From NCBI GenBank assembly GCA_963169105.1, contig OY720643.1, positions 99,458,848 to 99,522,847 of the forward strand: a DNA stretch of 64,000 nt. Reading direction: 5' to 3'. The translations under genes and the position numbers were made by a program. Origin of the DNA: Ceriagrion tenellum (taxonomy: Eukaryota > Arthropoda > Insecta > Odonata > Coenagrionidae). Each line of letters opens with the position of its first letter. Positions within the stretch are counted from its first letter, which is position 1. Shown in pieces: positions 10,945 to 25,000 of this stretch. The notes below the pieces were generated by a model, which saw only the letters and a list, made by a program, of their open reading frames with translations, had not been told where the DNA came from and searched no databases.

Positions 10945-13900
10945 CCAAACATAACCGATGAAAAAGAATCGCGGAAGCCTTCGTAGTAATTCAATTCTCA
11001 TCTATATCTCAGCAGCTGTAAATGTTGGGAGTCTACACTCTGAAAAACTAGTCAAATAAATGATCAAAACAGAGTGTGAACTATTAAATGTGGTATTCAA
11101 ACGAATGAATTAATACCGCTTCGACTGCAGTCATAATAGGGTTTAAGAGTTTTATCTGATGTCGATTCGAAGTTGAGAATTTGACTCTACATACAAAGAG
11201 GTAATCAACTCAAAAAATTGATTGAAACAAACCAACTGGAAATAACATTCCAAACATTTCAAAAATGTATTTTACTGACGGAATTTCTAACTTGCTGCTT
11301 CTTTCCTTGTACATTATAAAGCCATTCCTATATTCTTGAACGTCATAGAATTATAACGCCATTTCTGCTAACAAATAACGTATGCAATGTAAGATTACGC
11401 CAGCAAGCTTCGAGTGAAGGATAATTAAGACGACGCACATGTCAGACGGAAGGAATAAATTCACTGAACTGGAATCAGGAAAGCAGAAACACTAAGTTTG
11501 CGAAGTTGTTCTGAGTTCAGTCAATCCCGTCGCTATTTTTCACTCGTCATTTCGTTGGAAATTTAGATTGATAATGACGGTGACTTAGTTGTTTTGGGAC
11601 GACTCTCAGAACCTTCGAGCGAAATTTTCGGTTCACTGGGGCCGATTTGAGAGAGAAGCGGGAAATTTCGGATCGAAATTGGGACTAAAACGTAAGTCAA
11701 GAAAAATATTTTGAAAGATAAGTCAATGATGGAAGAAAAAAACTTATACACTGCATAAAATACTTAAATACTATAATTTTTCACTACATGTTTTCTTTTA
11801 GAACAATATATACCGAACAGCTTTGCGGAAAGGTGTTCGTGATCGTTTGACTGCGTTTCCATTTTATCTATTCATTGTGAAATAACAACTTCGAACTGTT
11901 ACGCTCAAATTGAAATGGTATTATTAATTATGAAAAGAATGTAATCGTTCTTGGAATTATATTTATAAACCATTTATAAATACATGAGCTTAAGACTGTG
12001 ATTCTTGGTGCGCGGAAAACGCCTTCAGAGCTTTATTGTTTTGCAATTTGGTAAATAGGGTTGCAGTGAATGAAATGGTACGAAAATAATTTTGTCATTT
12101 GTAAAACATCATAATAACTTAACTTTAATTTTTACGCACCTTATTTTCAGGACTCCCTCATTTTTAATCCAAGTTTTAAATGAATACATATGAATTTTTC
12201 CCTAGAATTAAACCCTAGAAAGATGAATCGGAAGGATAATAATAGCGAAACTCCAGGATACTCTGTCACACGGCACTCAACCTGTGATCGAAACTCCCAC
12301 GAAAACAACCCCCTCCAACCAGGGCCCCGAATCGGGCTTGAGATACGATAACTTTAGCTAACAAATCAACACGAGCGATACGATTTCACCGTCATTCGTC
12401 TCTTATATCACTCTGCAGATTGGTCCTAGTAACAGCAACGCTTTTGCGTCTCGAACCACTATTTTTGTTAGCGTCATCGGTAGCGCTTTTTCAAGAGCGA
12501 TAGTATGATTAATCAGGTCCTTTTTGCACTAACTTCATTACCTATTACGTAAACACTCATGCCTCGGTCAGAGAAAAACCACCCAGGCAGAATTCAAGTC
12601 CGCGAATAAATTAATAGCGTGTGAGGACTCACTGCTCCGTCGCATAGGACGACAGAAAGCAGGCGATGGAACACATGGTTCCGCCACAGCTAAGCGATTT
12701 AATTCCCTAATATCCTCACGTATTCTATACCACTAATTGTGCTATAAAAGTCTATTTCGAATTGACTGGCCAGGAAATAGGTGAAAGACACTCACGTATG
12801 GCTTATCCACGAATGGCATCCACATATGGCTTAAAGAGATTGAGTAAAGTTTTCCAATACTCTGATGCAGCCTAGTGATAAGGGAGATAAGCTTACGAGT
12901 CGTCATTCAAGCAGTTACTCATACTGGCGGCATTATTACCACTCACTTAGAAACGTGAAGACAAAATGAAAGCTCATTCACTTCATAATTAATAACATCA
13001 GTGACGAAATGTCAGAATATAATTCATAGCTAATGGATCAGCAGATGACTGTAAGGGAATTCGAGTCCCAGCATCCTCAAAATCATTCATATAAATTTAA
13101 ATCATGATACAACTACTCAAGCGTTAAACGTTTGGAAGATGAATACACTTCTCAGCTGATGTCCCAGTAACGAATTAAAAGGTTAATTCCACTTAAGGAA
13201 GAACTCTTTCCGTGCCTGTTCTCTTTATTACACTACGAGCTGTGATTCTTTCATACTAAAGAGTAGTTAACCCCATAGGCAGTTACAGAGGAAATTGTCT
13301 CTTGTCCGACACTTTTCCAAACGATTAGCTACTCAAGAAAATCGTACGAAAAATAGTCCTTTTCTCTTGCTTGATCGTAGTAGCCGGCAATTTTGAAGTT
13401 GAATTGACAGAGTACTTCGGAATCTCTTTCTCCTGGTATTGGGAGGCTGCAATTTTACATCATATTAGCAAAATATTGACATTTAAAACTGCGTTTTACC
13501 GTGCCCTCTCAAACGCAATTATTTTGTCTTTTACATTGCCGCATGGAGACACTAGAACCAATTCTAACCGAATAACCGATGAATTTTACCATAAGTCACT
13601 TATTACCCTCTAATTCATTGCATAATTCACTATCACTGACTCACATATTCATATTACTCATTCGAATTACAGCAGTAACTAACAGCGAAATTCGCGTGAA
13701 ATTTTTTATCAAAATTTCTAATCAAAGCATAAGATTGCTAATATACTGTCAAACAATTGTCAAGGTTTATTACAGGGTTGCCATTGCTCGTGAGTATAGA
13801 CCCCCAAAATAAGATGCTACTCTCAGAAAGCCTGCGGCAGGAAGACGGAGATCTGTTCAATCAACTCTTCAGTACCGCAATCGACTCGTCGATGCTGTTG

Positions 13901-15334
13901 TTGTCATTGAGACATACAGAAATTGCAAGATGTAAGGGTGCAGCTGGAGGAGTACGATTCGCCGTGCAGTATCTCATCTTGGCGAGTCATTCGACTCAAG
14001 TATTCGCTCCTATAGCTCCTCCTCCACAGAATGGGCGCCAGCGATGTTGGTTGTAACCAACTTCTGATGGTAGATGAATCGAGGTCTCGTAGCAAGGTGT
14101 TTCACGAAGACAAAATCAGCTATTTCAGGGAAATTTAAGCATTTAACAGAGAATAGCGGAATTGTTTGGTCACACGCTACCCGTTTCTATTCGGGACTAC
14201 GTGTACTGCGGTGGTATAGCAAGGTATGTCATCACGGGGGACTTAGTGAGTCCCGTGATTAGTCTCGTTATCATCATAGTCTTTTATAAGCTGTCATTAG
14301 CGCTAACGTCAATGTCATGAATATTAAGCTCCAATTATTTCAACCTAGCGCTTGGCGTCTTGAACTGTCAGAAGCGACAAGACAGGAAAGATACAGACCT
14401 GATAATTCTCTGATAATTTTTTCTTCTTGGTATCGAAAGGGATTTAATAATTTAATTAAATTTGAGAGAAAATCATATTAATAACTTTTTGATACAACTA
14501 ATTTTTTAATTCTCAAAAATTGCTCAGAAAGCCAATCCACGTCTCTTCATGAAACACGCTGGGTCGATATTCCACGATCGGCAAAAAATAATTTTTTTAT
14601 GGCGCCGGTAACTTTCATTATATTTGACTGAAATAATGGCTCACTGATTGGTGAAATTTTTCCAACCATTCTGAACTGATTCAATTTTGCCTACCTCCAA
14701 ATGATGCCTACTAACTAACTTTCATGGTATCTAAGTATGTATGCATTACCATGTACTAGAAAAATCAGGTAGAAAGCCATCCTATGGAGATATGGAATCG
14801 AGTGCATTCTGGATAAAAAATTTTATTCAAAATGGTTCAACAGCGTTCAACAACTACGTTTGGGGATATTTGTGAAGCGCAACCATGTCTGAGTACACTG
14901 CTGATACAGCAATGCGCCTAAAAGAACAGTCGAAAGATACCGAAACCCTATGTCTCCATAGAGACACAATACGATATCTCCTCCCTGAAAGACGTGGAGC
15001 GCGAAGTAAAAATTGCCACCGACAGTTTATTCGGTCTCCATATTTTTCCATCTATTTTTTCGAGATGTAGGAGAGCAAACGTTAACACGATGGATACATA
15101 CCGCTTATATTTCTCCACGAATTTGTGAAAGGAAGGAAAAAAAGAAAAAGACTTCAAATTCTTGCGATCCTTCGCCCATTGTGTCTCCAATGGCGGGCTT
15201 GAGGGTAAAGAAAAGCGTCTCGTTTCTTCCCCTCTTTTATTATATCTGTCATTTTCCCGCTTTTTAGTTTGCTTGACAACAATCCGTTTGTTCCGGCGAA
15301 TGGAAGTTTTGCATAGTTTATTTTGACTGGTGCA
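10945..15334. other. Noncoding stretch, nothing recognised
   Basis: Mostly AT-rich DNA with scattered short open frames that match no known protein. The minus-strand frame at 14948-15520 is the longest in the window (190 codons), but it has no recognisable domain and runs into a repeat, so I do not call it a gene. Confidence 0.5.
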
Positions 15335-16112
15335 AAGCAGCGACTTAAAATCATCACAGAAAAGAAGACTTTCACAGTATCTTTGATGCCACTTTTTACG
15401 TGACACTATGTTCCATTGAACTGAAGACGCTGTCCAACTATTTCGCAAATGAAATTTATGCTTGCAAAAATTGCCTTTTTTCAAAGCAACACGATGAATG
15501 TGATCTGACTTAATTAACATGAATTTGTTACCAATTAATCTTTACCCTATAGTATATTTTGTGCTTTAACGAGGTTTGCAAGATTACTGCCCATATCTTT
15601 CTCTGCGACGAGTTGTGCCAATCTTCATTGCAATGTTTTTCGTTTGACCACATTTTCCTCTAAAGATAACACAGTCTTACTTTCTTATCTTGTAATTTTC
15701 GCCATCAATAGTTCTTCTCTTTCACCGGAGCAACACAAAGCACACGATTAATCTTACAAGCTTTTGATAATATTGAGCTACAGTAAAGCTTGGCAATAAA
15801 TGTTGTCATTAATTATGTCAAATAATTATTTTTTGCTTTGGCAGGACTGCCATTTCTTTTTTCTGGTTTTGCTACGTTCATCTTCACTCATAAAAAGGAG
15901 CAACTCAAACGAATCTAAGAAAAGAAAGATTTCAGATTATCTTTAATGCCATTATGTACGTTTAAGGCTATTTTACACGAAAGATAAGATGCTGTCTCAC
16001 GTTCTCACAAATGAAGAGGAATTTATTTCAGCGAAGAATTAAATTAATCCTAAAACTGACGACTGAATTAACGATGCTAATTAATCTTTTAATGTATATA
16101 GAAAAAATACAA
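15335..16112. repeat. Diverged tandem duplication, period about 555 bp
   Basis: The segment at about 15335-15555 resembles that at about 15890-16112. Both hold, in the same order, a gaaaagaaagactttca-like block, tatctttgatgcca versus tatctttaatgcca, ttacgt versus gtacgt, a gctgtc-ca block, caaatgaa then atttat, and finally ttaccaattaatct versus tgctaattaatct. Similarity is patchy, so the duplication is old or these are two copies of one dispersed repeat. Confidence 0.45.
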
Positions 16113-18199
16113 TTTTTTCATTTGGATTAAGAGCATAAAAGATCATTTTCTTTGGTAAAACTACGACTAAGGACGTCAGAACAAATAAATACTGTTCACC
16201 CTTAAACGGAATACAAACAAGAGTTTGAGTATCTTTCTTTACCGTTCCTGAGTGACACGTGTAGGATCCTCTTCAAATTAAGACCCCACAGCCGCCTTCA
16301 AAGCATTATTCCAGGGATGTAAGCCAAAGTGGCAAGGATGAAAGTCGAACCATCAACAATAAAATTTACGCGGGGGAATGTCAGAGTGACTAAGGGATTA
16401 ATGAAATTATCAAAGGGAAATTTTTTCAAATTATATTATACCTTCAAGGAGGAACCAAAAGACTTTTCTGTGGACGGCATAACTGAAATTGGGTATCGTT
16501 AATGAGTTTAAGTGACAAATTGAAGACAAAACCGTATCTCCAGCATTATTATTTTGCCTGTGATAAACATTTGGGTTTTTTCTGTTGATCTTTGGGAAAA
16601 TTTTCATGATAACATAAGACAAAAACGAATGCAAATAGCAATAGCAAATAACAAATAAGATAAATATGATGATATCCACTAAAGAGCTATATTTTGACAT
16701 ATATCCTGTTTGACGTTCAAATACAGATGAAGAAATTGTATTTATTAATACTGATATCATTAATAGAATTGACCCTCAGTAAAATTAAATAGAATTCAAC
16801 GCAAATATTGAGCTAAAAATCTGAATTGCATTAAATTACGTAAAAAAGAAATTAAATTTATTCGGCTGCATTTTCAAGTTCACAAGATAATTAATTACTC
16901 TCATTAAAAAATACTAATTGATTTTAAGCAACACTATTTGAATATCTGTAAATTTATTAAATATTTTCACTATTGTATACTTAGCATTTTCATAGCTTTA
17001 GCTAGATGTCATTAAATGCTGTGTTAATTGCCTTTCAAGCCATGGAAGATAGCGCGAATGAGTTATTTCATTCCGGAACATTACCAACTCAGATTAATTT
17101 CGGATAAGGGGCTTATAGGAAAAAATCAAGTTATAGGAAAGCAAACCATTTCAATGTTTTCGTACTTCTAAATCTACCAATGATATTGTATTCTTGTTTA
17201 ATGTCATTATTTTAAATCAATTGAAAAGCGCATCTTTATTCTAAAACAATGATATTCGAATACTTCAGGCAAATCTCCTGAAGATTTTGAGAACTTCTTC
17301 ATCCCACCCCATCCCCATCCATAAAGATTCCCATTTTAACGCATTCATCTAAGACTTTCTCAGTGTTTCTCTTGATCTCGAACTATTACCTATTAAATCG
17401 TAAATCTATTTCCTTCCACACATCTCAAATACCTCATTTTCATGCCATTGAACCAATATTGCGCTTACCCTGGCATACTCTACGTTTCACTTACGTTTAT
17501 ATATGTCTACTCTCCATCTTGAATCCTTATTTAGGCATCACTTAGGACTTCTTTCACTGCCTTCAGGAAATACTCCAGAAATAGTTGACATTGAAAGGTA
17601 TTTATGGAGGCATTGAATAGGCTGTCGATAAAAACTAATGGCATAATATGCGATGCATATCTATCTGCAACTCCTTGGTTTGCAGAAATTCATTTGATGG
17701 CCTATTTTCTTTTACAAAATATGCTTGTTTCCCAACCTCTTCAATTTACACCCAGAAGTCATCGAAATAGGATCGATTTACGTAGGAAAGATGGAATGAT
17801 GAGGAGAACAGTCTCTCCTAGGATCTTAAGGGCCTTAGATTTTTTGCCGAAAACATCCTCCACTCCACCAAGTAAGGCTTTTTTGCACACCCCGTGAACA
17901 TCCTATACTCAAACTGAAGATGGTCTCCTAGCCTGGAGTATAGGAGGAGTGTGAAGTAATAGATCGATAGGATGATTCGGAAGGGAAGAAATCATTGGGA
18001 ATGTGCGAGAAAGTGAAATAGAGGAATGGAGTAAACGGATAGAAGAAGAGGATAAGCCGCAGAAAAAAAGGCTTACGCATGAATAAATGAAGATAAGGAC
18101 TTCAAGGTTCAACGGCGAAGAGAGTCGCAGGTGGGACTGAGGAGGTCTTTTTAGGTTTCGAGGATTTTTTGGGGTTCCAAAAAGAAATGTAGAAAAAAA
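16113..18199. other. Noncoding stretch, nothing recognised
   Basis: AT-rich DNA. The segment at 17290-17560 is pyrimidine-rich and could be old retroelement sequence, but no frame gave a recognisable motif. Confidence 0.45.
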
Positions 18200-18560
18200 T
18201 GACGAAATAAAATGAAATTGCGTGACGGGAGGGCGGGTGGCAGGGAAATGCGGAGGGTGCAAGAATCCCCACTCCCTGGTAAGTCTACCCCGTTCTCCGA
18301 TTCCATCCCTTCAACCAAACTTTCCCCACACCCCTAAGAATTTCTCCCCATTCCGCGAGATATTGGCCGAATACCTTCGGCGGATAAAAATATGTGACGT
18401 GGGTATTTCGCGGGCATATTCGGTCTCTCTCATTTTGCAGCGGCGCGGCGCCTTTAGAAGCAGCCCGGGATATCTTGGGCAGGGTCTTAACGGCACCCTC
18501 GTGACTGGAACTGAGATGTAAAACGCCTCCCGAAAGGGATTTCACGGGAGATGTGGAGCT
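18200..18560. other. GC-rich noncoding island
   Basis: GC and CpG content rise sharply (for example gcggcgcggcgcc near 18440) compared with the AT-rich flanks. Open frames on both strands come from the composition. I see no protein family in them. Confidence 0.45.
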
Positions 18561-18696
18561 CAGTCCGGACGTTATTTATTCGGCGAACGAAGATGTACTA
18601 TTCAGCGTGACATTCCAAATTAGGCATCCGAAAGCCCTGGCTAGAAAAAAATATCATTAAATATGAATACAGTTTTCTGTAGAATTCGTGGAGGAA

Positions 18697-19040
18697 GAGA
18701 GCTTTTTCCAAGAAAAAAATATGATTTTGAAAAACTATAAAGAGATTAGTGATTATTTTCTTGGTAAACAAGAGACTAAGATCGTTCTATATTTATGGTT
18801 TTCTATACAATCTGTGGGGAAAGACAAAAAGAGGATGATTATTTATTTTATCAATAAATAAGAGACCAAATCCGTTGTTTTTCTAACACTGAATAACACT
18901 TATACTGGAAGAGGAAGTACAGCAAACGGGGAGAAAATATGATTGAATCCTGGAATAAGCATGTGGTTTGCAGAACCCATATCATGACACGGGCTCAATG
19001 AGAGCTTTTTCCAAGAAAAAAATATGATTTTGAAAAACTA
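18697..19040. repeat. Exact 41-bp direct repeat
   Basis: A 41-bp sequence beginning gagagctttttccaag occurs at 18697-18737 and again, with no difference, at 19000-19040, 303 bases apart. The sequence right after the second copy (gatttcacggga, about 19047) also occurs at about 18538, upstream of the first copy. The order of pieces is therefore shuffled, as after a local rearrangement. Confidence 0.85.
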
Positions 19041-19249
19041 AAATGGATTTCACGGGAATCTGCCGTACACAATGAAACTATTTACCATTAAGCGTTTTGT
19101 TACCTCCTCCACGACTTTTGTCAGTTTTTGAAGCAACTTGTTTTCCAATGCAATCTAATGATTGCTGTTTTATAATAATTTCAGCTGCAATTAATACGAT
19201 AAGTCACAATTGTTAACGTTTTCGGGAAAATAGTTATTATATTTTAAAG

Positions 19250-19500
19250 AGTTTGAGTCGTTACTTTGTGGAAATATTAATATCCATGATGGTTAAGAAG
19301 TCAAGACTTCACATTCAAAAGTCATTACTTCACTGTTTTTAATGACAACCAGCCATGGTTTAGACACTTTCAACCACCTTGATAATGACATAAAGTGTCG
19401 AAACAATGGTCGGATTTCATTATAAACAGAGAGGAAATAACTGATGCTATTTTATTCTTACCATTATGGAGATACTACATTGCTAATTCCATGGATTAGG
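19250..19500. repeat. Palindromic repeat with outward GTCGAAAC arms
   Basis: Left arm 19250-19370 and right arm 19392-19500 are inverted copies. The best part is 19321-19370 against 19392-19440, with AAAGTGTC, AAAC, ATGG, CATTA and AAACAG blocks shared. The spacer is about 21 bp. Reading out to the right, CTTGATAATGACA, a short loop and TGTCGAAAC form a GACA/TGTC stem before GAAAC. The outer end of the left arm matches the arm at 9478-9600. Probably a coding-less Penelope-related doublet. Confidence 0.6.
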
Positions 19501-21746
19501 TGTCTTGAAAAAATATGCATGGCAACATTATATCTTTTGAAGGTGTATTCAATCCCTCGCTATCGTATCCACTACTGACTGGGTATATGAAATCAATAAT
19601 GAATGCGAATAAGTTATTTCCTCAATCACACCCCAATCAAAGCCGCGAGAAAGCAGTTTTACTCATTTTTACTTTGAAATAAATTAGTAGTTGATGTATT
19701 TTTTATTGAACTCTTTTTATTGTACCGAAAAAACCTAGGTATGGCATTTCAGAATAAACACTGCAATTCATGAAATGCAGTGGGTATAGGGTGAAGGAGG
19801 TTTTTTTTTTTAGGTGGAAGCAGTTTAGATGATGAACAAGCAGATCATGAAAGGTAGCAATATAGATTTTTTTCTTATGGAGGTTAATTAAAGAAACGTT
19901 CTCCGTTGGTTTGAACATGTCGAGAAAATGGATGAGAATCGTATATCGAAGCAGATTTATGATAATGAAATGAATGGCTTGAGAGGTGGGCAAGGGTAGA
20001 CGAAAGAAGTCATATGTGAGCATTATGATAGATACCCTTAAAAGAGGAATACTGGGTGTCATGCGTAGAGAAGGACGCAGATGAATAAATTCGGTGAGTA
20101 ACGGAACCAAAAGAGGTGTAAAAATATATTCAATTATGTTTACGGATTATTCACAGAATTATAATCATTAAGCTGTGCTTGTGAGCCCGTCATTGTATTG
20201 GCATACGGTACAGCATACGGAAGACGATTGAAGTGAAATCGTGATTAGCTTCAACGCCTTTTTGCTTAAATCAAGAGCAATGAGACATATTTCATACTTA
20301 AAGGAAAGGCATAAGAAACAAAATCAAAAGAGAATTAGTTCCGAAAAAGAATTAATTTTACACGAAGGGAATGTATATACTCGGAATTGTTGGCATTCAT
20401 TTAATAACAAATGAAGGTGTTCACCCTTGGAAACGGGACTATGATATGGAAAACGTCCCTTTACATTTCTCCTCACTGCATTAAATTTTTATGAACTTAT
20501 GAATACCAAAAAAAACTTCAACTGTTTGCACAAATGGTAGTGAAAATTCAACTTTTTTTAAAACTCGCGCCTTAAGTGCAAATAATAGAATGGAAAAGAA
20601 ATAAGGGCCTTCTTTTTCAATTAATGTAAAGACGTTTTTACTTGGCACTACAAATGCCATATTCACATCCCTAACACAATCAAATTTAGCTATCTAATTC
20701 CTCCAGGGATAAGTTCTGATAATCAAAGGAATGAAGGAATGAGAAATCTTAAGCAGCAGAAAAGGTTGTCTCACTCACAGGATTGCAAAGCCGCTTTTTG
20801 AAAAACGTCTTTAAAATACAAGAACAGTTGAAGCAAAGGCGTGAATGAATGAATCGGATGATAAAAAAAAAGTTCTTCTTTTACATTACACTTTATGAAT
20901 TACCTCTGGAGACCACTCCTTTCCTTTTACCGTCCGTGACAAATTTTACGACTTTCCACCGATCGAGAAATTTTCAGCGACACAATACTAACTTCTGTCA
21001 CTATACTAAATTAAAATTAATGTTTAAATTATATCAATAAAATTTTTGTTAAATATTTAATTGTGTTAAATATTCATCTAACTTTATGGACTCAGCAGAA
21101 ATGAGATACGACAGCGAAAGAATTACATCTCCCTATATTTCCCTTCGACACGATGTTTTGACTGTTAAGAGTTGCGCGCTAAAATTATTGACGATTAGTA
21201 CATTATTAACAAAATAACATTTTGTTTGTAGAATGTGAGTCATTGGCGCTAAATGCTAATGTATTGCTAACATTTGTACTATCCTTTTTGAAAATAAACG
21301 AGCGTATAATAAAAACACAAATCGTAGCGGCTGAGACTATGTTGCTTAGGCTAGTAAGAAATAAAAACTCCAAGAGAGTGCTTTTCATCTCCAAGACGAA
21401 TAAAGAATCACCAAAACACCAGGTAATTCATTAAAAAAGACTTGATCGAAAACGTGTTTCTCTGAAGCCGAAAATCCTTGTCATCCCGCTGATTCAGATT
21501 CTTTAGTAAATCATGGCTATCATCTACAACCTGCATCTTTACGGTTCTACTAAACCACTTTATTGCCTCACCGACATCTCAAAGGTTAGGTGAAGAGAGT
21601 TAGCATAAATCGGTGTCAGATTCATCACGGTATTGTATTTTGTTGGTGTTACATTAGCTGGAGTGTCTGTAGGTTTTTCACACTCCCCTTCAAGTATGGT
21701 TGTTTTCCTGGGTATTTTTCGGCAAGGAATTTTTTAAAGGTTTCTA
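19501..21746. other. Noncoding stretch, nothing recognised
   Basis: AT-rich DNA. The minus-strand frame at 19703-20110 has no recognisable domain and is rich in hydrophobic and A/T-coded residues. Confidence 0.5.
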
Positions 21747-22062
21747 CCGGTTAAGGTAGGTTTTGCTGAATGTCAGAGAATCTCCTCCCGGTCCTCTACC
21801 CATTCACGGGCCCATCCCCTCCAGTATATCCTTTTTCGCCTCAGCATACGATCTACCCTTCTTCATCCCGTCAATGAAACCTATTCCCTTTCTTCCCCTT
21901 CCACGCTTGCCCAACATTCTTCCCTCTATCACACTCTTGAGCAACCCATCGCCCTTATAACAACCATCAGCATCTACCCTGCCTATCCCAGATTTCATTT
22001 AGTTTCATTCAGTTCAGGTTTCCTTTACTCGCCCACCATCTCAAGCAAGGATATCACCTCCT
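21747..22062 (-). pseudogene. RTE-like LINE 3' end, decayed (copy B)
   Basis: On the minus strand the frame from about 21998 to 21804 reads GDGLLKSVIEGRMLGKRGRG and then GFIDGMKKGRSYAEAKKDI, ending in a stop. This is the C-terminal tail of the same LINE family as copy A at 2611-3060. The non-coding 3' end also matches: accgggaggaga, ctgac and aaaacctacc occur in the same order before both elements stop. It is shorter at the 5' side than copy A. Retention of an open reading frame over about 64 codons suggests it is somewhat younger than copy A. Confidence 0.75.
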
Positions 22063-25000
22063 GATTTCCTGACGTTTTTCCTACGAATAAACATCTTTCT
22101 TCTCACTTATTTCATGAATTTTTCTGAGGAGTGGTTAGATGAAAGGAGATGTTCCCTTAGTCTCAATCTAGCTTCAATAAAGACGCAATATTATTATATA
22201 ACTCGAGGATATATTTAATACTTTAAAATTCCTTTTATTAACTATGTAAAGCTTCACAGCTGCCTCATTTCTGGAATTTTATCATCATAAGCGAGCAATC
22301 GGTTAAAAAAATAATTTTTCGACTAATTTTAATGATCAAAGGTATTGCATTAGCATTAGGTACATATAATTATAAAGTTTTACTTAATAAAATTAAACAA
22401 TACCGCCAAAGTATGTCATTATCATAAATTTAAAACAACTAAACTTAGTTATGTATAATATTCATTATATCTCTTATTATTGTATTTAATCTATTTTATA
22501 TAGATGTCAAAATTTAGGGTGGTAATCATAAGGAATAAATAACTTGCAGAACCGTGTTTAAATAATCAACAAAATAATGGCGAGGAATATCTGAAGTATC
22601 CAATGCGTAGAGTAACAGCACGTGCCGTAAGTCAAATAATGGAGGAATAAATAAATTTTACAGGATTAAAAGCTAATGTCAAAGTACCGTCGGAGAAATT
22701 TGGAAGCGCGAAATGTAATCTCAACTTAAAAGCATATTACGAAAACCCCTGGCGGGATCGCACGCGATGTATTTAACCGAACACATACACTATTTTAGAC
22801 TGAACAACCTATTCCATCATGTCGGGATTATTTCTACACTAGGACCGTGCAGCAAGTGACATTCAGAGATAGTCACAATAAAGAGTGATCACGAGGCCTT
22901 CTCCTAGTCGAGGAGATGTCGTGATTCATTCACATAGACGATTGATATTTCCATTGGAGCGGTAAGTCATAGTTTCTCTGTTAAGGCAAAATTGTCATTA
23001 GTGTGAAAGAGGGCGATGAGGAAAAATAGGAATTTCTTAATATTTGGATTTTGGAGCAGGAATCATATGTGTGAAAGAGGAACGATGTTGGATGATGGAA
23101 CTGAGTTGAGGTTCGATTCAAGCAAATATAAAATCTCCCAACAAAGATATTCATACTGACAGCAAATGACGACCTTTCCTATTGAGAATTTAACTCCCTG
23201 GCTTACAATAATTTATTTTAAGCTAGTTAAAGGGAGGCGATGAACTTTTCAGCATATTACTTATACCTCAGATTAATTATGTTCTTAAGAAAAAAGAAAA
23301 AAAATCTAAAATTAAAAAATAACGTAATTGTGTGGAATAAGCCGAAGCAACAATTTTACGTCCACAAAATTTGCTCCATGGTTTTGAAACATATTGTTGA
23401 TGTAGGTAACATGAATCATGATCCTGAGTTTTTATTGTTCAAATATGTGGTAAATTGATAACTTAAAAATAAAATTACCAAATACAATGCCTAGTAGTTT
23501 ACAGTGGGAATATCTTTCCGTGGGATCGTTGCACAGCTCAAAAATGACTAAAACGATGAAGGGAGGGAGTGAGATTATCAGAGTAAGGGAGTGTTTTACG
23601 ATACATAGGGATGAGAAAAGGGAGCTCCTCATTCTTCGTGTTTTCATTAATAAGTTATTCGAATGAAAGATCCATAATGACAGTGCAATACGGTTTTATC
23701 TCTACTCTTTTTTCTCCATTACCTACTTCAAAGATGGTTAAATAAAAATTTCTAATGCCAGTCAATGCGGAATAAATCAAGTATTTACCCAGAACATTTG
23801 TCTCTGTGAAAATAATTGATTTACGGATTCAAAATTCTGATGGTTACGTTATTCATGACATTGGACGTCGATATGATGTAACAATAATCAGTTAGATCTT
23901 AACATTAAATTATAACAACGACAAAGTGTTATATTTGCGAAAATCAAATTTTTCACGTAAGTGTGATGCCAGAGGCAAAAACTATGCCAATTAAGTAAGA
24001 ATGTAGTGAATATAAGCAATCTCTTTTTCATTTAATGTAGAAACAATTTTGGCCAAATTTTGCCTCGTAATACCATTTTTAACCACTCGCAAAGAAAAGT
24101 TTCCTTAATTACACTTTGTGTGAAATCCTTGTATCCCCATACTCATTTCGCAAAATAATAGGTGCTTTGATAATATTTATGGCAGTTGAGAAATCGTTTC
24201 ATTATAATTCAAGGATAGTTTCTCTGCTCTTCTAAAAACGGATTCTAACAGCTGTGCCAATATTTACGGAAAGTATATCAAATCAGCGCAGAATGAATGT
24301 CTTTTTTAAACATGGAATATTCCCTAATACCATCACTTCTGTTATATTTTAGACGCGATGTTTTATTTTGTTCTCATTAATTTTCTCAGGTGAAATTTTA
24401 ATTCTGTTGTTTAAATGAACCTGTTACCTCAATCCACGTCCTACTTCAACAACCCTTCCGATGAGCAAGAGTGTTTTCCTACTTATGTGCTTGATCTGAA
24501 TAATTTCAACATTTACCACTCCCTCTTTCACTTAACACGATTTTATCTAATCATTTAAAATAGAACATCGTAAAAATGTTACATATCAGCAGAAAACGAT
24601 AATGGTAAAATAACTTGAAAACGTACCATTATAAACAACTTACTGGTAGCTATATAAAGCATTTAAAACCAATTTTCTACCGATATATGATATAAAATCA
24701 GCAGTTACGTCGGAAGGTAGGGATGTCGTTTCGTGAACCTATTTGGAAACTCGACGATAGGAGCTCCCTCCAGCAGGGAACTAAGTATTTCGAAATTAGT
24801 TCCATTTGTTCAAGAACAACCGTCCATTGAAACTTAAGGGCTATCAGCACATTTGTGATGAATTTCCGAGATGAGAAGAAACCAAAGTTAGCGCAAACGT
24901 CTTCGATCTAATTACTGGCCCTGAGTAGGTACTATATGAAAACCGTAGAAGCGCTGTCAGAATCACTGTGCTATAACCAATGATAATGAATCTGATAGCA

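Noticed and set aside
12270..12360. tRNA-like gatcgaaactccc and cccgaatcggg
   Set aside because: No acceptor or anticodon stem can be formed. Probably chance.
13040..13090. B-box-like ggaattcgagtcccag, possible SINE
   Set aside because: No A box at the right distance and no cloverleaf or tail. Too weak to call.
14948..15520. Longest open frame in the window (190 codons, minus)
   Set aside because: No recognisable domain, biased composition, overlap with frames on the other strand and with an old duplication. In this AT-rich setting one frame of this size can arise by chance.
17290..17560. Possible third LINE remnant on the minus strand
   Set aside because: Reading all minus frames gave no clear reverse-transcriptase or C-terminal motif.
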